Assembly: GCA_919901585.1 (NCBI GenBank)
Contig: CAKKPH010000098.1
Location: 1 to 32,488, forward strand
Direction of reading: 5' to 3'
Source of the DNA: Thermodesulfovibrionales bacterium
GTDB lineage: Bacteria > Nitrospirota > Thermodesulfovibrionia > Thermodesulfovibrionales > UBA9159
Length of the DNA: 32,488 bases
Both the position numbers and the translations under genes were made by a program. The notes under the pieces are model-generated. The model was not told the DNA's origin. It was given only the letters and a program-made list of their open reading frames with translations, and did no database searches. Shown here one piece after another: positions 7,165 to 15,298 of the stretch (the first letter of the stretch is position 1; each line of letters starts with the position of its first letter).

Positions 7165-9702
7165 TTATTTTTTATTCTTTATTCTTGAATTCCACAACTG
7201 ATAAAAGAGATCGATTTCCTCTTTCGCCGAATCGAGGAATTCTATCCTTGCTTCTGCGTCTCCCTTTAGGCGTAAAAGCTCGCCTTTTATCTCATCAAAC
7301 AGCGAGCGGTAAGCATTAGCAACCCTGTTTATCTCTTCCGACATCCTGTCGTTCAGGTCATTAATCTGCACCTGCAGATACTTCATCATGCGGTTGCCCT
7401 GTTCTGACATCATCATCTTGACAGCCTCATCAAGATTCTCCCGGACAAGCGAAAGTGCCTTTTTGAGTTCTACCTTTTCAAATACAAGCTTCATGGTCTT
7501 CCTTTTAATAACCCCCAATGAAAGCACCATAATCAATATGCCCGGGAAGTTCCTCTTTTTCACAAGTATTTCACTGAAAAGAGAGGGATCGAATATTTTG
7601 TCCAGCGCGAACAGCATGGGCCGAAAGTCGAATTTACTGAAAGAGGGATGCAGTCTGAGCAGTTTTGTGACAACCTGTTTTTTCTTGTCTTTTAAATATC
7701 TGTTGTATTCTGTAATCTTCGCCTGCGCTGCCGCGTCGTATTCCTGAAGTATCTTTTCCCTGTTGCTGACATCGCTGTTTATTAGCCTCTCATGTTTCGC
7801 CATAACATTGACGTAGTTTTTCTCCAACACGCTTGTCTTTGTCTCGTCGGTTATCTTGTCAACACCGTTTAAGCCGGAACCATTATGGAGTACTGCTAAT
7901 TCGTCCTGAGCGAGAGATGACAATAACTTTGTGAGTAGCCTGATCATATTGTTCATATGTATGTTGGTAATAAGGACCATAGATTTATCTGCCAGGTTTA
8001 TATCCCTCTTTATTCCCTGCATTCTTTCTATAGACCCTGATTTTTCAGCTATCCCGCGTATCAGGCCTTCGCAAAATTGCTCGATGTCGGCTATCTTCTT
8101 CTGTAGTTCATCCCTCTCCTTACTGAACTCAGTCAGTCGCGATAATATATGAGTCTCTTTAAGCCGTGCGAGTTTCTTGTCAACAAGTGTCATCTTATGA
8201 TTGAAAAGCTCGATCGCAGCCTTTTCTGTAGCAATGTAATTAATATATTTCTTAAGCTGTTCAACCCCGCTCTTCTCCCTCAGGGTCTTCAGCGTCGCAT
8301 TTTGATCTCCGTGAAACCAGCGGAGATTTCTGATCTGGCCGTCGATGAACGACAGGGTCGTCATCGCCTCCTTCCCCTGATAGCGCTCGAGCAAAGCATT
8401 AATACAGATGCGGAACGCCTCTCCATCGTCGGTATTCAGGTCAGCGCATTCCTTTATAGTCAGGACCTTTTGAGCATAAAAATACTGCAGGGCCGAAATC
8501 CCGAGGACAATGAATCCGCTATATCCCAAGGTCTTGAGCCTTGATCTCAGAAAATCAATAAACCTGACGGCAGACTTCTTCTCTTCACTCAGGTACATGA
8601 GGTCAAGCTTGTTGACCACTACTATGAAGGAATATATCTTGTTATGCGCTTCAAAGGCTGTCTTTATATCCCTGAAAAACTGCTCCTCGCTCGTGGTAAG
8701 GTACTTCGTATAATCGACAATAAAGAGCACTACATCTGCCTCGCCTATCCACTTGTACGCAATCTTTTTATGGGCACTACCGGCAAGGTCAGGTCCCGGG
8801 GTATCAATAATGGTGTAATCGCAAGGGCTGCCATCAATGGAGGCATAGTTAATCTCCATGTCATCAAGCACACATATGCCCTTGTTGTCCGCATGCGCAT
8901 TTTTAAACTCTTCGAGTATGTAGTCTTTAACCTCCGAGGGTTTCCTGAAATGGATATATTTATTCTGATACTTGAGTGATATTTTGTTGTCTTTACTCCT
9001 TGTGTAAATACAGGAATTGAACGTAGGAAGCTCTATGCTCGCAGGTGCATACTCGGTACCTAAAAAACAGTTCACCAGGACGCTTTTCCCGGACTTCTTC
9101 AGGGCCATTATAGCAACCTTCAGACTCCTGCGGTTCATCTCCATCAGAAGAGAGCCGATATCCGACAAGGCAGCCGAGATATCATAGCAGTCTCTTTTGG
9201 CTATATGGCTCCATTCTGCATTGCATATCTTTTCCTTTGTCTCTTTTAGTTTTTCCGAGACCTCACTGAACCTCTCACTGAAAATCTCCATCTCCCTTCT
9301 TGCAAGCTCTTCGCTCTTGAACATAACCTGTATGTCTATATCGAGATAGAGGAGGTTCTGGATTACCTCGCTAAGGATATCTTTATCCTCTGTATCGAGG
9401 ACAAGCCTGTAATTTGAAATATTGTTCTCATCGATGTAACCCGTCAGCTCGCTTAAGCTCTTAGGTCTCAGCAGGATACTTTCGGTCTCCCTGTCTTTAA
9501 GGCATGCTTCAAAGTTGAATAATATCTCTCTTGCGACCCTGATTTTATGAATGGAATTTCCGTCAACACCTGAGTTGTCTATAAACTGAAAGATGGGGGT
9601 ATCGTCCTGCAGGATTATCTTTTTATTCAATAAGGGGAAGGAAGCCTCTTTGCTGGACTTTTTCTGGATATAAAGCGCACCTTTTATCTTAAGGGTGTCC
9701 AT
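7165..9702 (-). CDS. Bacterial dynamin-like GTPase
   Basis: An 845-residue protein with a dynamin-type GTPase domain at about residues 190-420, flanked by helical, coiled-coil-rich segments. G motifs: G1 is ALKKSGKS (200-207), G2 Thr lies in ELPTFNS, G3 is DTPG (300-303) and G4 is NKLD (364-367). The first P-loop residue is Ala where Gly is usual. The N-terminal ~130 residues form an extra domain I do not recognise. A hydrophobic stretch with basic flanks (FPGILIMVLSLGV, about 695-707) is placed like the membrane-inserting paddle of bacterial dynamin-like proteins. The family remodels or tethers membranes. It is a single gene with its own promoter and convergent to hypD. Bacterial DLPs often come in pairs; here there is only one. 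Confidence 0.82.
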   Translation of the reverse strand: MDTLKIKGALYIQKKSSKEASFPLLNKKIILQDDTPIFQFIDNSGVDGNSIHKIRVAREILFNFEACLKDRETESILLRPKSLSELTGYIDENNISNYRLVLDTEDKDILSEVIQNLLYLDIDIQVMFKSEELARREMEIFSERFSEVSEKLKETKEKICNAEWSHIAKRDCYDISAALSDIGSLLMEMNRRSLKVAIMALKKSGKSVLVNCFLGTEYAPASIELPTFNSCIYTRSKDNKISLKYQNKYIHFRKPSEVKDYILEEFKNAHADNKGICVLDDMEINYASIDGSPCDYTIIDTPGPDLAGSAHKKIAYKWIGEADVVLFIVDYTKYLTTSEEQFFRDIKTAFEAHNKIYSFIVVVNKLDLMYLSEEKKSAVRFIDFLRSRLKTLGYSGFIVLGISALQYFYAQKVLTIKECADLNTDDGEAFRICINALLERYQGKEAMTTLSFIDGQIRNLRWFHGDQNATLKTLREKSGVEQLKKYINYIATEKAAIELFNHKMTLVDKKLARLKETHILSRLTEFSKERDELQKKIADIEQFCEGLIRGIAEKSGSIERMQGIKRDINLADKSMVLITNIHMNNMIRLLTKLLSSLAQDELAVLHNGSGLNGVDKITDETKTSVLEKNYVNVMAKHERLINSDVSNREKILQEYDAAAQAKITEYNRYLKDKKKQVVTKLLRLHPSFSKFDFRPMLFALDKIFDPSLFSEILVKKRNFPGILIMVLSLGVIKRKTMKLVFEKVELKKALSLVRENLDEAVKMMMSEQGNRMMKYLQVQINDLNDRMSEEINRVANAYRSLFDEIKGELLRLKGDAEARIEFLDSAKEEIDLFYQLWNSRIKNKK

Positions 9703-9727
9703 GCTCTCTGCCTCCAGGTCATTATAG

Positions 9728-9756
9728 ATTATACTTTATCACAAGAGGACGCCAAA
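9728..9756 (-). promoter_or_regulatory. Candidate promoter for the dynamin-like gene
   Basis: On the minus strand a perfect TATAAT (9733-9728) lies 17 bp from a weak -35 TTTGGC (9756-9751). A second TATAAT follows at 9726-9721, about 20 nt from the start codon. Confidence 0.42.
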
Positions 9757-9843
9757 AATCTTTTCTTGTCAATCCGTTGCAGGATGGGTATATATTTTGC
9801 TGTCATACCCATTGAGGCATGAAAAAAGGATGCAATTATACTG

Positions 9844-11106
9844 CTACACGCCGGGGAAATATTTTGAGATTACCCTGTCGAGGGTCTCCTCAAGAACACT
9901 GTCTTCAGCACCGGAGATCTCATGATAGAGCTGCTCTGATATCCTGGCAAAGGCGTCAAGGAGTCCGGAGTCAAAGTGCGTGCCTCTGTTTTCTTCGAGT
10001 ATGCTGATTGTCTTCTCGTAAGAAAAAGGCTCTTTGTAGGGCCGCCTGGAGGTAAGGGCGTCGAAATAATCGGCTATTGCAAAGATCCTCGCATTAATGG
10101 GTATGTCATTGCCCCTGAGCGCTGTTGTGTACCCGCTGCCGTCAAATTTTTCGTGGTGGTACTTGACAACATCCATGGCGTCACTTAGCCATTTATATCT
10201 GTCGATGATATCCACCCCGTGCCGGACATGGTCTTTCATTATCTCAAACTCTTCATTGCTCAGTTTGCCGGGCTTGAGCAGGATTGTATCACTTACGCCG
10301 ATCTTGCCGACATCATGCAGGAAAGCGCCCTTAATGAGGGCCCTCATCCTTTCACTGCTAAGCCCTGTAGTCTCTGCAAGACGCACTGCATAGAGCGTCA
10401 CCCTGAAGTTGTGCGTATGCGTATCACTGTCTCTCTTGGAGATGGCCCCGCCAAGGACCTTGAGCATCCCGATGTTCGCCCTTGAGAGGTCGACAGAGAG
10501 GTTTATGAGGTCCTTGTTAAGCGCAAGGATCACCGGATAGAACAGTATGGTGGTGGCAGAAACCACGATTACCACGAGGCCGAGAGACCAGAGGATATTC
10601 TCTGTAATGCCTTTCATTGTGTTGTCATCGACCTTATAGACACCCTCAAAATACCCGGAAATTGCGGAATTATCGGCTTTAAGCGGCACAAAAACCTGAA
10701 GATAGATCCTCCGGCCTATAAAGAACCTCTCATAACTCACAGCGTCTCCCATATGCAAGTCATGGCTGTATTTATTCAGTACTTCTTCTACATGTTCGCT
10801 CTCGGGCTTGACGGTCTCGACAACCTTTTGCCTTGTCTTGTCATAGAGCTCTACGATAATAAAATGCCCTCTTGCTATATGCTGCATGCTCTGTTCAGCG
10901 AGGTGACCTCTATTCTCCTCTGTTATGCTGCGGTAACCGGCCTGAGAGCCGGTAAAGGTCTTTGACTCTTCGAGTGCGAGGGTTTCTACAAAGACATCAA
11001 TTTTTTCCATTTCGACAAAGAAGACTATTGTTCCTATCAGGAGAGAAAGGATCAGCCATCCGAGGGCAAGTCTTTTTATCAGTCTTATGTGAATATTCTT
11101 CCGCAT
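9844..11106 (-). CDS. Membrane-bound HD-GYP domain protein (c-di-GMP phosphodiesterase-like)
   Basis: A 420-residue protein. A first membrane helix at about 12-31 and a second at about 172-195 enclose a ~140-residue extracytoplasmic sensor domain. An HD-GYP domain fills residues ~210-400. Metal-binding HD is in FLHDVGKIGV (264-265), and the second motif is HHEKFDGSGYT (317-327). The third residue of the name-giving GYP triad is Thr here; the metal ligands look intact, so hydrolysis of c-di-GMP is plausible but not certain. It starts 97 nt after the rnfB stop on the same strand and is likely the last gene of the rnf transcript. The start ATG has AGGA about 7 nt upstream. Confidence 0.88.
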   Translation of the reverse strand: MRKNIHIRLIKRLALGWLILSLLIGTIVFFVEMEKIDVFVETLALEESKTFTGSQAGYRSITEENRGHLAEQSMQHIARGHFIIVELYDKTRQKVVETVKPESEHVEEVLNKYSHDLHMGDAVSYERFFIGRRIYLQVFVPLKADNSAISGYFEGVYKVDDNTMKGITENILWSLGLVVIVVSATTILFYPVILALNKDLINLSVDLSRANIGMLKVLGGAISKRDSDTHTHNFRVTLYAVRLAETTGLSSERMRALIKGAFLHDVGKIGVSDTILLKPGKLSNEEFEIMKDHVRHGVDIIDRYKWLSDAMDVVKYHHEKFDGSGYTTALRGNDIPINARIFAIADYFDALTSRRPYKEPFSYEKTISILEENRGTHFDSGLLDAFARISEQLYHEISGAEDSVLEETLDRVISKYFPGV

Positions 11107-11107
11107 C

Positions 11108-11202
11108 TTAATATCCTGTCGATCTTATTATGTTTATGAGGTCTTCAGCCCTTCCTGTTGTCCTTATCTTGAACGGGTCCGGGCAACCCTGAATTTCACA
11201 AA
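11108..11202 (-). other. Open alternative frame between rnfB and the HD-GYP gene
   Basis: In the -1 frame relative to rnfB, reading continues past the rnfB TAG for about 31 codons (…GCPDPFKIRTTGRAED…) and ends in TAA one base before the HD-GYP ATG. Codon choice matches real genes nearby, and the stop-start spacing is typical of an operon junction. There is no in-frame ATG with a ribosome site, so if expressed it would be a frameshifted rnfB C-terminus or the tail of a degraded small gene. Confidence 0.3.
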
Positions 11203-12372
11203 CTACTGCGCTACGGCACTCTTTGCAGCCTTTTTGGCAGCAGCCTTCGCAAAAACATCGGGCGCATTGAAGGTGCCGTAAATGGCTTGTATAGGGCACT
11301 TTGAAGTGCAAATGCCGCAGCCGATACACTTTTCAGCGCTTACAAAATGCATCTTCTTGGGCTCGCCTGTTATTGCGCTCACAGGACAGACTTTGGCACA
11401 TATCTGACAGCCGATGCAGTTGTCCATGATAAAGGCCTTGGACCTTGCAGGGATATAGTCGACTATCGTCTTTGTCGGGCATGGTGCAACGCAGAGACCG
11501 CAGGCAGTACACTTGTCCAGGTCTATCCTCGATACATTATCCTTTATTGACGCAGCATCGAAGGGGCATATCTTCACGCACTTGCCGCATGCAATGCACC
11601 CGACATCACAGTTCTTCTTTGTATCAACACCCTTGTCCTTTGAATGGCACGCAACGACCACAAGTGTCTTTGATGCAGGGAGCACCTCTATAACCTTCTT
11701 TGGGCAGGCTATCTCACACTTCCTGCAGCCTGTGCATTTCGTTATATCTATTACAGGTATGTCATTGGAATTCATTGTTATAGCACCAAACGGGCATACA
11801 GCAGCGCATGTCCCATAGCCGAGGCAACCGTAGTCGCATGATTTGTTGCCGCCGCCTGCAAGGACCACTGCCCTGCAGTCACGCACTCCCTCATACTTGA
11901 AGTCCTGACGTGAGTTATTGCAGCCGCCCTGACACATCACCCTCGCATAATTAGGGTCAACTGCGCCGGCAGCCTTTCCTGTAATCCTCGCTATCGCCTC
12001 TGCAACAGAGCCCTTGCCCGGTGAACAGAGGCTCGGTGAGATATCAGGATTCGTTGCGACTGCCTCCGCATACCCCTGACAGCCCGCAAAACCGCAGGCA
12101 CCGCAGTTTGCGCCCGGCAGGACATCCCTCACCATCTCTACCTTCGGGTCAACCTTTACGGCGAACTTCTGTGCTGCAAACGCCAGCCCGATACCAAAGA
12201 TCGCACCAAGGCCTGCAAGAAAAATGAAAGTAAACAGAAGAAGCTGCTTGATATCAACCGGCCCGGATACATCAACGGCGCCGCCGACCCCGGCGTAAAG
12301 GACAGAAGCGTAACATAGCACCATTATAATGGTAATGATACCGGTCTTTCTTATCACATGGCCGTTAAGCAT
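11203..12372 (-). CDS. rnfB: Rnf complex iron-sulfur subunit RnfB, polyferredoxin type
   Basis: A 389-residue subunit that passes electrons within the ion-pumping ferredoxin:NAD+ oxidoreductase. The membrane helix is at about 43-70. The 4Fe-4S domain has Cys90, Cys93, Cys98 and Cys116. Six ferredoxin-type motifs follow at about 179-193, 213-223, 255-269, 288-298, 319-329 and 349-359, so seven clusters are predicted; the short proteobacterial RnfB carries three. The ~40 N-terminal residues look like an additional signal sequence (ITIIMVLCYASVLYAG) before the usual RnfB anchor. The C-terminus is an Ala/Lys-rich tail. It is the last gene of rnfCDGEAB, 50 nt after rnfA. The ATG at 12372 has AGG-rich sequence upstream. 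Confidence 0.95.
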   Translation of the reverse strand: MLNGHVIRKTGIITIIMVLCYASVLYAGVGGAVDVSGPVDIKQLLLFTFIFLAGLGAIFGIGLAFAAQKFAVKVDPKVEMVRDVLPGANCGACGFAGCQGYAEAVATNPDISPSLCSPGKGSVAEAIARITGKAAGAVDPNYARVMCQGGCNNSRQDFKYEGVRDCRAVVLAGGGNKSCDYGCLGYGTCAAVCPFGAITMNSNDIPVIDITKCTGCRKCEIACPKKVIEVLPASKTLVVVACHSKDKGVDTKKNCDVGCIACGKCVKICPFDAASIKDNVSRIDLDKCTACGLCVAPCPTKTIVDYIPARSKAFIMDNCIGCQICAKVCPVSAITGEPKKMHFVSAEKCIGCGICTSKCPIQAIYGTFNAPDVFAKAAAKKAAKSAVAQ

Positions 12373-12422
12373 CTCTCATTTTCCTTCCGCACTTCCGCGC
12401 TGCCCTGCTGAGTCCTGTTTTA

Positions 12423-13004
12423 TCACAGCGTTATGAGACCCGAGAACCCCAGAAAGGCGAGTGCAATCAGGCCTGTTACAACAAACGCTATCGGCAGCCC
12501 CTGAAATGATTTAGGCACATCAGCGAGTTCGAGCCGCTCCCTGATACTCGCCATTATTATCAATGCAAGTGCAAAGCCTATACCAGAGCCGAGGGCAAAA
12601 GAAAGGCTCTGCAAGAAACTGTAGTTCTCACCGGCATTTATCAGGGGGACTGCGAGGATTATACAGTTAGTCGTTATCAGGGCAAGATAGATGCCGAGTT
12701 TGTAGTAAAGCCCGGGAGAGACCTTCCTCATTATAGTGTCTGCAGCCTGCACAAAACCTGCAACTATTCCTATGAAGATAACGATTTTCAAAAACGTCAG
12801 ATTCAACGGGATCATTATCGCTTTATAAATGACCCAGCTCAGGGCAGAGCTTATCACCATAACCGCAGTAAATGTTATGCTCATGCCGACCGCAGTCTCC
12901 ATCTTCTTTGTAACGCCGAAGAATATGCATAGGCCGAGGTATCTCGTGAAGACAAAGTTGTTTATCAGCGAAGCGGCTATAAATAATTCAAATAGGTTTT
13001 CCAT
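12423..13004 (-). CDS. rnfA: Rnf complex membrane subunit RnfA
   Basis: A 193-residue integral membrane protein with about six transmembrane helices. It matches the RnfA/NqrE family, including the opening SLINNFVFTRYLGLCIFFG with its conserved Cys. RnfA and RnfE form the core of the ion-translocating membrane pathway, binding a 2Fe-2S cluster between them. Its ATG overlaps the rnfE stop (TGATG), so the two are translationally coupled, consistent with equal stoichiometry. Confidence 0.96.
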   Translation of the reverse strand: MENLFELFIAASLINNFVFTRYLGLCIFFGVTKKMETAVGMSITFTAVMVISSALSWVIYKAIMIPLNLTFLKIVIFIGIVAGFVQAADTIMRKVSPGLYYKLGIYLALITTNCIILAVPLINAGENYSFLQSLSFALGSGIGFALALIIMASIRERLELADVPKSFQGLPIAFVVTGLIALAFLGFSGLITL

Positions 13005-13633
13005 CAGTGCCCTCCTCCCGAAGCGCCCCCGCCTCCAAAGAACCTGATGTCTATCCAGTTAAAGAGCCCCATCAGTATCCCGACTGCAAAAAAACCTCCG
13101 GTGGGGAGGATCATGATAAGCATCGGCTTGAAATCAACGATCGGGATTCCCCAAAGCGAGCCCTTGCCGAGCAGCTCCCTGAAAAAACTTATAACAATAA
13201 GCGCAAAAAAGAAGCCTATTCCCATGCCGAGGCCGTCAAAGAATGAAGGCGCTACCTTGTTCTTGCTCGCAAAGAGCTCTGCCCTCGAAAGTATGATCGC
13301 ATATGCGACGATAAGCTGTATATAGAGGCCCATCTGCCTGTAAACATCTCTCGCAAAGGCTGCCATCATCAGGTCAGTGACAGTGACCCATGTAGCGATG
13401 ACAAACATGTATGACGGTATCCTGACTTTCGGATGTATGAACCTTCTGATGATTGATACAGTGACATTGACCATGGTCTGGACAAAGAGGACCGCTACGC
13501 CCATAAGGAATCCGTTCTTCAATCCGCTCGAAACAGCCACTGCAGGGCAGAGGCTCAGGGCAACCCTGAATATGGGGTTCTCGGCAAATATGCCGTTTTT
13601 GATCAGGCCCCAGTAATTACTTGTGCTGCTCAT
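13004..13633 (-). CDS. rnfE: Rnf complex membrane subunit RnfE
   Basis: A 209-residue, six-helix membrane protein of the RnfE/NqrD family, the inverted-topology partner of RnfA. A conserved region AEFLFA-like (RAELFASKNKVAPSFFDG) lies near the middle. The C-terminus is a Gly/Ser/His-rich tail (GGGGASGGGH) not needed for the core fold. The start overlaps the rnfG end by 17 nt. Confidence 0.95.
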   Translation of the reverse strand: MSSTSNYWGLIKNGIFAENPIFRVALSLCPAVAVSSGLKNGFLMGVAVLFVQTMVNVTVSIIRRFIHPKVRIPSYMFVIATWVTVTDLMMAAFARDVYRQMGLYIQLIVAYAIILSRAELFASKNKVAPSFFDGLGMGIGFFFALIVISFFRELLGKGSLWGIPIVDFKPMLIMILPTGGFFAVGILMGLFNWIDIRFFGGGGASGGGH

Positions 13634-14219
13634 GTCTTACACCTCCAGCCTGTTCTGCGGGTTTCTGTTCGCCGGTATACTTTCCCTTGAGCAGTTTTAC
13701 TGCCTCCCTCACTCCGTTTGTTACAGCACGTGAGGATATGGTCGCTCCTGAAATAGCTAAGACCTTGTCTGTGCCTTCGGTCTTCACAACCTCAAGCTGT
13801 TCAATTGTTTTGCCTTCATATCTTTTCTTGAAATACTCCTGCTCTATCTCATCTCCAAGCCCGGGTGTCTCTCCGTGCCCGAGTATGCTGATCTTTTTAA
13901 CCTTCATGGAAGGGTCGACTGAAACGAGTATGCTGATGTAGCTCGAATAACCCTTCCCGTAAGTTGATGCAAGATATCCTATGGCCTCGTTCCCTTTCCT
14001 TGCCTCATAGTATTCGGCATGCTTTCCGAAGGGATCCCATTTTCCTGCCTCTTTGATCGCCTCTGCGTCAGGCATCAGCAGCTTCAATGCCTCTTCCTTC
14101 TCCTTTTTCTGAGCCTCAGCCATTATAGGCGCAGTCTTTGCGAACACCCCTGCCATTATAATCCCTGCAGCAACGAATATGCCTATCAGTGTAATGGTTA
14201 TCTTCAGCATCTCCTTCAT
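13617..14219 (-). CDS. rnfG: Rnf complex FMN-binding subunit RnfG
   Basis: A 200-residue protein with one N-terminal membrane helix (about 6-27) and a periplasmic FMN-binding domain. The FMN is attached covalently to Thr160 in the SGATISS motif. The upstream HGETPGLGDEIEQ signature (about 115-127) is also present. A matching flavin transferase (ApbE) is needed but is not encoded in this window. Its start overlaps the rnfD stop by 4 nt (ATGA). Confidence 0.96.
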   Translation of the reverse strand: MKEMLKITITLIGIFVAAGIIMAGVFAKTAPIMAEAQKKEKEEALKLLMPDAEAIKEAGKWDPFGKHAEYYEARKGNEAIGYLASTYGKGYSSYISILVSVDPSMKVKKISILGHGETPGLGDEIEQEYFKKRYEGKTIEQLEVVKTEGTDKVLAISGATISSRAVTNGVREAVKLLKGKYTGEQKPAEQAGGVRHEQHK

Positions 14220-15268
14220 TGCTTTGTCTCCTTCTTCTTCACAAAGCCGAAAACCCGCGTCCGCATGTTCTTGTCGATCAACGGGGCAAAACAGTTCATA
14301 AGGAGTATCGCAAACATCACGCCTTCAGGATAGCCACCTTTAAGCCTTATCAGCATTGTCAAGGCACCGCATCCTATACCGAAGACTATCTGCCCCCTTC
14401 TTACAGAGGGGCATGTAACATAATCCGTAGCCATGAAGAAAGCCCCGAGGATAATACCGCCGCTTAACAAGTGGACAACCGGGTCGCCATGAAAGAGGAG
14501 CATCTTGCCGGTCTGCATGTCCTTGCCGCCAAAGACCCATGCAAGCAGGGCAGCAGATGCAAGGAATGATATTGGTAGATGCCAGGTTATATATCTCTTA
14601 TACATAAGGAAGCCTGCTCCAAAAAGCAAGGCTATCGCAGAGGTCTCTCCTATTGAGCCGGCCCTGTGGCCGAGTAAAAGCTGGGAATAGAGGTTGGTCG
14701 TATCGCCGAATGCCTCAATGAGCTTTTGTGCACCTTCTTCCTTTAGGATGCCGAGCGGCGTCGCTGCAGTCTTTGCATCAAGGCCAAAAAATGCCGATGA
14801 AGGTGTGTTCCATATCGTCATCGCCTTTGGAAAGGATATCAATAAAAAGGCCCTGCCGATAAGTGCCGGATTAAATATGTTATAGCCGAGCCCGCCGAAC
14901 AATTGTTTTGTGATTATTATTGCCACAACAGAGCCTATTACCGGTATATGGATAGTGAACGGACTGAATGACCAGAGGGATGAAGGCAGGTTCATCCCGA
15001 GCAGAAGGCCTGTCAGAAAGGCGCTCCCGTCGCTCACAGTTACCTTCTTTTTAAGGCCCTTCTGGACAAAATATTCAGAAAGCAGAGAAGAGATTATGCA
15101 GAGGACTGTGACAAAAAGAGCCTTCGGTCCGAAGAAGTATGCGCCCATGGTAATGGCAGGCAGCAGGCTGAGGTTGACACTCCACATTATACGGGTTACA
15201 GACTCTTCACTTTTTATGTGAGGGCTGACCGTAACAATGAGCTGCTGCTTATCAGTCTTCTCCATCAT
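14216..15268 (-). CDS. rnfD: Rnf complex membrane flavoprotein subunit RnfD
   Basis: A membrane protein of about 350 residues and eight to ten helices, of the RnfD/NqrB family. It carries a second covalent FMN on the Thr of TAATPLG. The N-terminal VSPHIKSEESVTRIM is the family opening. I chose the ATG ATG pair at 15268/15265, right after a GGAGG, over the in-frame ATG at 15289, which has no convincing ribosome site; the longer form cannot be excluded. It follows rnfC closely. Confidence 0.94.
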   Translation of the reverse strand: MMEKTDKQQLIVTVSPHIKSEESVTRIMWSVNLSLLPAITMGAYFFGPKALFVTVLCIISSLLSEYFVQKGLKKKVTVSDGSAFLTGLLLGMNLPSSLWSFSPFTIHIPVIGSVVAIIITKQLFGGLGYNIFNPALIGRAFLLISFPKAMTIWNTPSSAFFGLDAKTAATPLGILKEEGAQKLIEAFGDTTNLYSQLLLGHRAGSIGETSAIALLFGAGFLMYKRYITWHLPISFLASAALLAWVFGGKDMQTGKMLLFHGDPVVHLLSGGIILGAFFMATDYVTCPSVRRGQIVFGIGCGALTMLIRLKGGYPEGVMFAILLMNCFAPLIDKNMRTRVFGFVKKKETKQ

Positions 15269-15298
15269 GCCTCCGCATCTCCCTTTCATCCTTTTAAT

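Noticed and set aside
7388-8979. Several open frames antisense to the dynamin-like gene
   Set aside because: The GTPase motifs on the other strand are unmistakable, and the antisense products look random.
9784-9812. Inverted repeat ATGGGTAT/ATACCCAT between the HD-GYP and dynamin-like genes
   Set aside because: The 8-bp stem has a 13-nt loop and no U-tract on either side; it is too weak to call a terminator or an operator.
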